Shown here in pieces: positions 57,548-64,000 of a stretch of DNA of 64,000 nucleotides. The translations under genes were made by a program, and so were the position numbers. The DNA is taken from contig NZ_VULX01000008.1 in assembly GCF_009696465.1 (NCBI RefSeq), positions 1-64,000 of the forward strand, given 5' to 3'. Numbering within the stretch: position 1 is the stretch's first letter; every line of letters begins with the position of its first letter. Source of the DNA: Inconstantimicrobium porci. Lineage in GTDB: Bacteria; Bacillota; Clostridia; Clostridiales; Clostridiaceae. Under the pieces are notes generated by a model that worked only from the letters and a program-made list of their open reading frames with translations, ran no database searches and had not been told where the DNA came from.

Positions 57548-59620
57548 ATGAAAAGAAATAAAAGTATATCTTTAGTGGTGTTATTGATATTTATTGTTAC
57601 AAATATACTTAATTGCTATAGTGTACAAGCATATACAACTAATCAAAATATGGCTAAGATATGGGTTGAAAATGATATAGTTACAAATGAAGGGGATAAA
57701 CAATATTTAGAGATAAAAGGCTGGTCTATAAATGAATCGGGGGTCAAGGAAGTAAAAGTATATATAGATGATAAATTTGTAGGAAATTTGACATCAGGAC
57801 AAAAGAGAATGGATGTTAAGAAGGCATATCCTTCATATTATGACTCTGAAAATGCAGGATTTGGAGGGAAAATAGATATTACAAGAAATGTGGCTCCTGG
57901 AAAGAGAAAAGTTAAGGTAGAATCAATAGGAAATGATGGAACAAGAACAACAAATACAAAATCAATAGATATAACAAAATCAGCACCAAAAGCATGGATA
58001 GAGAAAATTACAGAAACAAAAGAAGGAAACAAACAGTATTTAGAATTAAAAGGCTGGTCAATAAATGCTTCAGGAGTAAAAGAAATAAAGGTATATGTTG
58101 ATGATAAATATATAGGTACGTTACAAAACGGGCAAAAGAGAATGGATGTTAAGAAGGCATATCCTTCATATTATGACTCTGAAAATGCAGGATTTGGAGG
58201 GAAAATAGATATTACAAGAAATGTGGCTCCTGGAAAGAGAAAAGTTAAGGTAGAATCAATAGGAAATGATGGAACAAGAACAACAAATATAAAATCAATA
58301 GATATAACAAAATCAGCACCAAAAGCATGGATAGAGAAAATTACAGAAACAAAAGAAGGAAACAAACAGTATTTAGAATTAAAAGGCTGGTCAATAAATG
58401 CTTCAGGAGTAAAAGAAATAAAGGTATATGTTGATGATAAATACATAGGTACGTTACAAAACGGGCAAAAGAGAATGGATGTTAAGAAGGCATATCCTTC
58501 ATATTATGACTCTGAAAATGCAGGATTTGGAGGGAAAATAGATATTACAAGAAATGTGGCTCCTGGAAAGAGAAAAGTTAAGGTAGAATCAATAGGAAAT
58601 GATGGAACAAGAACAACAAATACAAAATCAATAGATATCACAAAACCAGCACCGAAGATATGGGTGGAGAAAATTACAGAAATAAAAAAAGGAAATAAAC
58701 AAAAATTAGAAATAAAAGGTTGGTCTATAAATGCATCAGGGGTTAGAGAGGTAAAGGTATATATATCTGATAAATATATTGGTAAATTAACATCAGGACA
58801 AAGAAGAGATGATATAAAACACACATATCCATCATATTATAATTCAGAATATGCAGGATTTAGTGGAATAATAGACATACCTAATAATATAGGTGCAGGA
58901 AACAAAATTTTAAAAATAATATCTGAAGGAAATGATGGAAGTCAAATTGCTACAAATAAAACTATAACTGTAGGTAGTAGATTAATAGTAATTGATCCAG
59001 GCCATCTTGGGCATGATTCAGGTGCTTGCGCATATGGTGTAAGAGAATCAGATTTAAATGCTGGAGTGGCTGTAAAGCTAGAAAAACAGCTTCAGGGAAT
59101 GGGATATAGAACTTATATGACAAGAAGCCCACTTAGACCAAATGAGTATGCTGCTTTAAGCACTGCAAATGAATTGAAACAAAGATATACTGCTGCTAAT
59201 AATTTAAAAGCAGATTTATTTATTAGCTTACATCATGATGTTGCAGGGAGCAATTCGTCTGGAATGTGGACATTCTATTCATCATGGAAGCCAGGAATAA
59301 AGAATAATCCATCAGATTTAAGATCATTAACAACAGGATATGATGGAAATAGGGATATACATCCAACAAGAGAAGCTCAATTGAGTAAAGAATTTGGACA
59401 AAAAGTTTTAAATAATTTAACTAGTAAATGTGGATATCCAGCTGTTAGACCTTATGTAGTTGATAGAAATCTATCTGTTACAGTTCATACTAATATGCCA
59501 TCAGTACTTATTGAATTAGGAATGATGTCAAATAGAAGTGAACTTAGAAGATGTCAAAGTTCTAGTGGACAACAACAAAAAGCTAAAGTTATAGCTGATA
59601 CAGTCAAATCTATGTTTTAG
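57548..59620 (+). CDS. Secreted N-acetylmuramoyl-L-alanine amidase with four Ig-like repeats
   Basis: 690 aa. Signal peptide over residues 1-33 (KRNKSISLVVLLIFIVTN). Four modules of 111 residues with GWSIN, GQKRMDVKKAYPSYYDSENAGF and RKVKVESIGNDG. Then an Amidase_3 domain (about 478-690: VIDPGHLGHDSGACAYGVRE, LFISLHHDVAG, PSVLIELGMMSN) with zinc His/Glu ligands and catalytic Glu. It lacks the glucosaminidase domain of its upstream neighbour. GGGGG ribosome site. Tandem duplicates of a wall-hydrolase gene next to the surface glycan cluster; the Ig modules may bind wall glycan. Confidence 0.9.
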   Translation: MKRNKSISLVVLLIFIVTNILNCYSVQAYTTNQNMAKIWVENDIVTNEGDKQYLEIKGWSINESGVKEVKVYIDDKFVGNLTSGQKRMDVKKAYPSYYDSENAGFGGKIDITRNVAPGKRKVKVESIGNDGTRTTNTKSIDITKSAPKAWIEKITETKEGNKQYLELKGWSINASGVKEIKVYVDDKYIGTLQNGQKRMDVKKAYPSYYDSENAGFGGKIDITRNVAPGKRKVKVESIGNDGTRTTNIKSIDITKSAPKAWIEKITETKEGNKQYLELKGWSINASGVKEIKVYVDDKYIGTLQNGQKRMDVKKAYPSYYDSENAGFGGKIDITRNVAPGKRKVKVESIGNDGTRTTNTKSIDITKPAPKIWVEKITEIKKGNKQKLEIKGWSINASGVREVKVYISDKYIGKLTSGQRRDDIKHTYPSYYNSEYAGFSGIIDIPNNIGAGNKILKIISEGNDGSQIATNKTITVGSRLIVIDPGHLGHDSGACAYGVRESDLNAGVAVKLEKQLQGMGYRTYMTRSPLRPNEYAALSTANELKQRYTAANNLKADLFISLHHDVAGSNSSGMWTFYSSWKPGIKNNPSDLRSLTTGYDGNRDIHPTREAQLSKEFGQKVLNNLTSKCGYPAVRPYVVDRNLSVTVHTNMPSVLIELGMMSNRSELRRCQSSSGQQQKAKVIADTVKSMF
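57662..58975 (+). repeat. Four tandem 333-bp coding repeats in the second amidase
   Basis: The conserved Trp codon recurs at 57662, 57995, 58328 and 58661, exactly 333 bp apart. Copies 2 and 3 are almost identical in DNA over the whole unit. Confidence 0.9.
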
Positions 59621-59683
59621 TTAAATATAAAATATAGATTTAAAAATGTAACAATATGTTATAAATAGTTTATTAAAAGTGAG

Positions 59684-59723
59684 AATTGTGGTAATATATA
59701 TTTATATGTTATCACAATTTTTT
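59684..59723 (+). terminator. Rho-independent terminator after the second amidase
   Basis: AATTGTGGTAATATA pairs, with G-T pairs, with TATGTTATCACAATT, followed by six to seven Ts. Confidence 0.75.
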
Positions 59724-59757
59724 TGTGATTAATCTTATGTGAGTATGGAGGAAAACT

Positions 59758-60636
59758 ATGAAAGTAAGAAAGGCCATTATACCGGCTGCTGGACTTGGAA
59801 CTAGATTTTTACCAGCAACTAAAGCTCAGCCAAAAGAAATGTTACCAATAGTAGATAAACCAACTATTCAATATATAATAGAGGAAGCAATTCAATCTGG
59901 AATAGAAGAAATATTAATAATTACAGGAAGAAATAAAAAGTGTATAGAAGATCATTTTGATAAATCTGTAGAACTTGAAATGGAACTTGAGAAGTCTGGC
60001 AAGGAAGAAATGCTTAAGATGGTAAGAGACATATCTGACCTTGTTGACATTCACTACATAAGACAAAAGGAGCCAAAGGGATTAGGTCATGCAATACATT
60101 GTGCTAAAACTTTTGTTGGAAATGAACCATTTGCAGTACTTCTTGGAGATGATGTTGTTTATTCAGATGGAAAGCCATGTTTAAAGCAGCTTCTTGACTG
60201 CTTTGATGAATACAAGACTTCAGTATTAGGTGTACAGCAGGTTGCACACGAAAATGTATCTAAGTATGGTATAGTTGATGGACTTCATATTGAAGATAGA
60301 GTATACAAGGTAAAAAATCTTGTTGAAAAGCCATCAGTAGAAGAAGCACCAAGTAATATTGCAATTCTTGGAAGATATATAATCACACCAACAATTTTTG
60401 AAATTCTTGAAGATACTGCGCCAGGTAAAGGCGGGGAAATACAGCTTACAGATGCACTTGAAACATTAATTTCTCAGGAAGCGATGTATGCTTATAATTT
60501 TGAAGGAAAGAGATATGATGTTGGAGATAAGCTTGGATTCTTACAGGCTACAGTTGAATATGCGTTAAGAAGACCAGAATTAAGAGATCAGTTTGTTGAT
60601 TATCTAAAAACTGAACCATGGACTACAATTAAGTAA
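59758..60636 (+). CDS. galU: UTP-glucose-1-phosphate uridylyltransferase
   Basis: 292 aa, normal GalU length. PAAGLGTRFLPATKAQPKEMLP at residues 9-30 (in two blocks, GTRFLP and the KEMLP lysine), RQKEPKGLGHAIHCA near 102, LLGDDVV near 129, VEKPSVEEAPSNIAILGRYI near 192 and GKGGEIQLTDAL near 225. Makes UDP-glucose for glycolipid, wall glycan and possibly the giant glucan synthase. GGAGG ribosome site; own transcription unit bounded by terminators. Confidence 0.95.
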   Translation: MKVRKAIIPAAGLGTRFLPATKAQPKEMLPIVDKPTIQYIIEEAIQSGIEEILIITGRNKKCIEDHFDKSVELEMELEKSGKEEMLKMVRDISDLVDIHYIRQKEPKGLGHAIHCAKTFVGNEPFAVLLGDDVVYSDGKPCLKQLLDCFDEYKTSVLGVQQVAHENVSKYGIVDGLHIEDRVYKVKNLVEKPSVEEAPSNIAILGRYIITPTIFEILEDTAPGKGGEIQLTDALETLISQEAMYAYNFEGKRYDVGDKLGFLQATVEYALRRPELRDQFVDYLKTEPWTTIK

Positions 60637-60639
60637 TAA

Positions 60640-60674
60640 AAAACGGCACTATGCATAAAGCATAGTGCTGTTTT
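60640..60674. terminator. Bidirectional Rho-independent terminator after galU
   Basis: AAAACGGCACTATGC, ATAAA loop, GCATAGTGCTGTTTT with a T run. Lies between galU and the convergent 51-aa gene. Confidence 0.92.
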
Positions 60675-60675
60675 T

Positions 60676-60831
60676 TTATCTGTAATTTTTCCTGCTTGTT
60701 AGTATATCTACAAATAAGGTAACGACTGATACTATGAGAATGAGGTTTATTAAATAGCCTCCAACTTTAAATATAAGGACAATAAGACAAAGGATAATAA
60801 GTAATCCAAAGAACCAGTTAAGAAAATTCAT
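60676..60831 (-). CDS. Small membrane protein, lmo0937-like, 51 aa
   Basis: ATG at 60831 preceded by TTGGAGGA. The product has two hydrophobic stretches (WFFGLLIILCLIVLIFK and GYLINLILIVSVVTLFV, separated by VGG) and a basic tail (TSRKNYR). Length and pattern resemble the small lmo0937/DUF5670-type membrane proteins of firmicutes, often induced by envelope stress; function unknown. It shares the terminator of galU. Confidence 0.7.
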   Translation of the reverse strand: MNFLNWFFGLLIILCLIVLIFKVGGYLINLILIVSVVTLFVDILTSRKNYR

Positions 60832-60959
60832 AGGTATTCCTCCAACACTAATCTATAATATAAATGTAATATTAGTATTAGCAGAAAAGATAGTTTGATA
60901 CGTACGATGGTGTTTATGGAATAAAGGACGATATTGAATGAGATAAGAGGTTAACTATA

Positions 60960-61152
60960 TAAAATAAAAAAGGGTGAAAGACATATTCCGAAGCCTCCGC
61001 CCTAACACGCTCCAAGTCGTTTCTTCATATGTCTTTCACCCGTTGATGAGTAAAGGATGAAATTGCATTCTACCATTCTTTTACACAAACGTGTAAATCC
61101 TTTATCTTCAAGACTTTATGGTATAAAAAACAATATTTTTCAATGCAATTTC
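60960..61152 (-). ncRNA. Candidate structured non-coding RNA with pseudoknot and terminator
   Basis: Read on the minus strand, the 190 nt hold nested helices. P1 GAAATTGCATT (61152-61142) pairs with 61069-61059. P2 TACCAT (61123-61118) pairs with 61076-61071. P3 is TTTACAC-GTTT-GTGTAAA (61097-61080). AAAGGA (61103-61098), in the strand between P2 and P3, can pair with TCCTTT just after P1 (61057-61052), a pseudoknot. A 15-bp perfect hairpin (61041-61027 with 60986-60972) has a GC-rich 40-nt loop (GACTTGGAGCGTG, GGGCGGAGGC) and is followed by TTTTTT, like a terminator. No ORF. The style recalls large conserved clostridial RNAs such as raiA, but I cannot confirm the family. Confidence 0.55.
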
Positions 61153-61160
61153 CTAGACAT

Positions 61161-61191
61161 TAAAAAGCCTCTACTATTAAATAGTAGAGAC
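61161..61191 (-). terminator. Rho-independent terminator of the zinc-ribbon gene
   Basis: On the minus strand GTCTCTACTATT pairs with AATAGTAGAGGC, followed by TTTTT. It sits 20 bp after the stop codon. Confidence 0.85.
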
Positions 61192-61210
61192 TGAAATTTA
61201 CAAAGAATAA

Positions 61211-61372
61211 TTATCTTTCTCTGTTGAATTTTTGAGCCTTTCTAGCTTTTCTGCATTCTGGGCATCTAACTGGATCATTTTCAAAGCCTTTTTCTTTAAA
61301 GAATTCTTGTTCTCCAACAGAAAAAACGAATTCCTTTCCGCAGTCTTTACATACGATAGTCTTATCTTCCAT
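61211..61372 (-). CDS. Small zinc-ribbon protein, 53 aa
   Basis: ATG at 61372 with AAGGAGG 8 nt upstream, followed by a clean terminator. Two CxxC pairs, VCKDCGKEF (residues 7-15) and RCPECRKARK (36-45), form a treble-clef or zinc-ribbon of the probable zinc-ribbon family common in clostridia. The middle has FSVGEQEFFKEKGFEN. Role unknown; perhaps ribosome- or nucleic-acid-associated given the basic C-terminus. Confidence 0.8.
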   Translation of the reverse strand: MEDKTIVCKDCGKEFVFSVGEQEFFKEKGFENDPVRCPECRKARKAQKFNRER

Positions 61373-61553
61373 TATAATTGACCTCCTTTAAAATCCTAGG
61401 CTTAATTTACAAAAAGAAAACTTTCTCATTCCGAAAATAGATTTTAAAGGAAGGGAAATGATTCCGTAGTAAATTACCTAAATAAAAATTTCTTCATGTT
61501 CATTATAGCACAGTCGAAAAGAAAATATCAATAGTTTTGCCAATGTAAATGTT

Positions 61554-62630
61554 TTATTTCCTGAATAAATTCATTATGGTACAGGATACTATTGGAACAA
61601 TTAAAAAAAGAATAAGGGCAAAATACTGATATATTTCAAGGTACTGAAAAAGCAATGTTGTATTGTTACTTAAGAAAATTGAAATAAAATAAATCAGAAT
61701 AGTTAACAGTATAATAAGTCCTTTATTCATTGCGATATTCTTAGGCATTATTGTGTTAATTGATGACACTGTTATTGAATATTTAAGTATATAACCTAGT
61801 GTTATTATCATTAGCACTATTTCATCTGCATTTTCTACGATACCTTCGTAATAGACTATCTGCGACTCTATAAATAATGGATAATAAATATTTGCAAATC
61901 TTTTTGTTCCGAATATAGAAATTCCACCAATTATAGAAAGCATAAACATTATTCCAATGATAACTGTTGGAAAAAATAATCTTCTTGCTATATTTTTTTC
62001 CTTTTTAACTTTGCAGAAAAAAGGAAGAATTACTCCAAAGGAGCTTAATGCTCCAAGCTGAAGACAGAATGATTTGAAAAAACCATTTTTGAAGATCGTA
62101 GAAAGTGTAACTGAGTCAATATATGTAATCTTTCTATACTTCTGCAGAAGAATCATTAATACAATATATGCAAAAAGAATCATTGCGGAAAGAACAATCG
62201 TAAATACGTTTAAGTTTCCACTTTTAACTGTTGTGACATAAAATCCAAATGCAATAAACAGAAGTAGTATAAACCATGTAGGAGTTTTGACAAATACACT
62301 TGTACTTATAGCATTAGCACATACTGCACATCCTCCGCATAATGTTAAAACAAGCATTGTAAAAAAGAATGATAAATATATGGTGCCTAAAAGTTTTCCG
62401 AGACTTTTATATATAAAGTCTTTAAATGACATATTACCTGCATTAATAAAGCTCATTCCTATATATAGAAAAGAGCATATAAAAATCACAACACATATTA
62501 TACTTACAGCCCAGCTGCTTCCAGGATTATATTTCACTAATAATGATGGATATATTAGAAATGAAATAGAGCAGAATCCTATTATAAAAAAAGCTAGATG
62601 CTGTATTGTCATAGATGTAGCTTTGTACAT
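61554..62630 (-). CDS. Spore germination permease, GerAB family
   Basis: 358 aa from ATG 62630 (GGGTGGTG upstream; GTGs at 62642/62639 lie in that site). About ten hydrophobic helices, opening with TSMTIQHLAFFIIGFCSISF, the APC-superfamily layout of GerAB/GerKB B-subunits, which bind the germinant in the inner spore membrane. It is divergent from the gerAA-type gene 108 bp away, whereas classical operons run A-B-C or A-C-B in one direction. Confidence 0.85.
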   Translation of the reverse strand: MYKATSMTIQHLAFFIIGFCSISFLIYPSLLVKYNPGSSWAVSIICVVIFICSFLYIGMSFINAGNMSFKDFIYKSLGKLLGTIYLSFFFTMLVLTLCGGCAVCANAISTSVFVKTPTWFILLLFIAFGFYVTTVKSGNLNVFTIVLSAMILFAYIVLMILLQKYRKITYIDSVTLSTIFKNGFFKSFCLQLGALSSFGVILPFFCKVKKEKNIARRLFFPTVIIGIMFMLSIIGGISIFGTKRFANIYYPLFIESQIVYYEGIVENADEIVLMIITLGYILKYSITVSSINTIMPKNIAMNKGLIILLTILIYFISIFLSNNTTLLFQYLEIYQYFALILFLIVPIVSCTIMNLFRK

Positions 62631-62737
62631 TAATTTCACCACCCGTAAAAATTTATATTTATGTCATGAGTATATTATTATCAAAAATAAGAATATTAAA
62701 CCATATAGGAGAAAATATTATGTTAAGGTGATGAAAT

Positions 62738-64000
62738 ATGGAGAATAATTTAAAAACTATAAAAGAAGAACTTAAAGATTGCTTTGATGTTAAATATCGT
62801 GATGTTGCAACTAAAATAGGAAAAGCAACAGTTGTCTTTACTGATGAACTATGTTCTACATCTATTATGAGTGAATATATTATAGAACCTCTATCAAGTA
62901 CAAGAGAAGATATACGTACACCTGAGGATATTATAGAAAAGGCTTTGACAATTAATAATGTAGGATATAGCAAAGATATTAATGATTCAATATATCATGT
63001 GCTTTCTGGGGATGTTGTAATATTTATAGAAAATGTAGAAGAAGTAATATTCTGTGAAGCAAAGGGATTTGTTAAGAGAGGGGTTGGGACTCCAGATACA
63101 GAATCTGTACTTAAGGGGCCTAGGGAAGGATTTACTGAGACATTTGTAGATAATCTTGCACTTTTAAGGAGAAAAGCGAAGAATGCTAATTTTAAAATAG
63201 AAGTGGCTAAGGTAGGAAGCAAGTCCCAGACAAGTGTATGTATGTGTTATATAAAAGATACTGCACCAGAAAGTCTTGTATCAGAAATACGAACAAAGCT
63301 TAATAATATGGATTACAGGTTTATTCTTGATTCTAATTATATTGAAACAAAGATCAGAAATAATAATAGCCTTTTTGATACTGTTGGATATACAGAGAAA
63401 CCTGATGAAGTTATAGCAAAGCTTATGGAAGGCAGAATTGCAATAGTTGTTGATGGAACTCCATCAGTAATAACTGTGCCTTATTTCTTCCTTGAGAATT
63501 TTCAGGCTCCTGATGATTATTATCTTAATAGAAGATTTGCGAATTTTAGCAGAATATTAAGATGGGCTGCTTTTTTTCTTGCCATATTTTTGCCTGGACT
63601 ATATGTGGCTACAGTTACATATCATTTTTCAATAGTACCGTCCTTATTTGTTTTCAGGCTGGCTGTATCAAGAGCAGGAGTGCCATTTCCTACATTTATT
63701 GAGGTTATAGTTGTCATGCTGTTTTTTCAACTCATAAAGGAAGCTGGACTTAGGCTTCCGAAGCCAATAGGGACAGCTATGAGTATAGTGTCAGCGCTTA
63801 TTCTTGGTGATACTGCAGTTAAAGCAGGTATTGCATCAACAATTACGATATTTATTATAGCTATAAGTACATTATGTTATTTTATAATACCTAAGATATA
63901 TGGAGCTATTTCAATATGGTCAATGTTTATAGTAATTTGTGCAACTGTACTTGGATTCCCGGGATTCTTTCTTGCACAGGCAGCATTTATTGCGCATATA
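62738..64000 (+). CDS. Spore germination protein, GerAA family (partial, runs off right edge)
   Basis: ATG 62738 with AAGGTG 7 nt upstream; the frame stays open for about 421 codons to the window end. An N-terminal soluble domain (FTDELCSTSIMSEYIIEPL, VLSGDVVIFIENVEEVIF, KGFVKRGVGTPDTESVLKGP, with the conserved GPREGFTE) is followed by membrane helices from about residue 275 (FLPGLYVATVTYH, RAGVPFPTFIEVIVV, KPIGTAMSIVSALILGDTAV). These are GerA-family signatures. It forms the A-subunit of a germinant receptor or channel. Typical length is near 470-540 aa, so most of the gene is here. Confidence 0.92.
   Translation, partial: MENNLKTIKEELKDCFDVKYRDVATKIGKATVVFTDELCSTSIMSEYIIEPLSSTREDIRTPEDIIEKALTINNVGYSKDINDSIYHVLSGDVVIFIENVEEVIFCEAKGFVKRGVGTPDTESVLKGPREGFTETFVDNLALLRRKAKNANFKIEVAKVGSKSQTSVCMCYIKDTAPESLVSEIRTKLNNMDYRFILDSNYIETKIRNNNSLFDTVGYTEKPDEVIAKLMEGRIAIVVDGTPSVITVPYFFLENFQAPDDYYLNRRFANFSRILRWAAFFLAIFLPGLYVATVTYHFSIVPSLFVFRLAVSRAGVPFPTFIEVIVVMLFFQLIKEAGLRLPKPIGTAMSIVSALILGDTAVKAGIASTITIFIIAISTLCYFIIPKIYGAISIWSMFIVICATVLGFPGFFLAQAAFIAHI

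Noticed and set aside
55390-58824. Repeated minus-strand ORFs of 92, 91 and 106 aa across the amidase genes
   Set aside because: Antisense copies of the 333-bp repeats; no ribosome sites.

Overview
The window looks like one contig of an AT-rich, spore-forming Clostridium-type Firmicute. Evidence: very low GC, strong AGGAGG-type ribosome sites with ATG/GTG/TTG starts, spore-germination receptor genes at the right edge, and clostridial gene families throughout. Almost all coding sequence is on the + strand, and the theme from about 13 kb to 60.6 kb is the cell surface: an S-layer, its secretion, and its glycan coat.

Left part (1-16 kb): a decayed IS30-family fragment abuts a 3'-truncated ECF sigma factor. 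Next is a giant (about 2,725 aa) cyclic-glucan-synthase-like GT84/GH94 membrane enzyme. Then come a truncated family I.5 lipase, a 58-aa ORF, a GtrB-like glycosyltransferase broken by an internal deletion, prfC, manC, a P-loop ATPase, a Cof-type HAD phosphatase and a hairpin-rich repeat element.

S-layer region (16-36 kb): a YpmS-like membrane protein, a Wzx flippase, a GT4 enzyme and an orphan solute-binding lipoprotein precede a strongly promoted S-layer gene (slp, 897 aa). Facing it, in opposite orientation, is a 3.1-kb open S-layer Ig-domain cassette with no promoter, no signal peptide and no N-terminal anchor. Between them lie a group II intron 3' remnant and dead IS3-type elements. Directly beyond the cassette is an operon for a tyrosine recombinase and a protein with two HTH-like repeats, then a SLAP-domain S-layer assembly protein, a truncated ISLre2 transposase, a Wzy/O-antigen-ligase-like protein and SecA2. 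A 12-bp exact inverted repeat lies at equivalent, in-frame positions of slp and the cassette. My main proposal is that this is a DNA-inversion (or cassette-exchange) system for switching the S-layer protein, exported by SecA2/SLAP.

Glycan cluster (36-54.6 kb): initiating sugar-phosphate transferase, rmlACDB for dTDP-L-rhamnose, a DUF1972 rhamnosyltransferase, several GT4 and GT2 enzymes, an HtrL-like protein, a second flippase and a second polymerase/ligase. Together they could build and transfer a rhamnose-containing glycan onto the S-layer or cell wall. ManC and GalU at the flanks would supply GDP-mannose and UDP-glucose.

Right part (54.6-64 kb): two secreted cell-wall amidases with near-identical 333-bp internal repeats, galU, two small minus-strand genes (51-aa membrane protein, 53-aa zinc ribbon) separated by a candidate pseudoknotted non-coding RNA, and divergent gerAB/gerAA-type germination genes, the last cut by the window edge. 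I saw no rRNA, tRNA or CRISPR array. All assignments come from reading the sequence; no database search was run.
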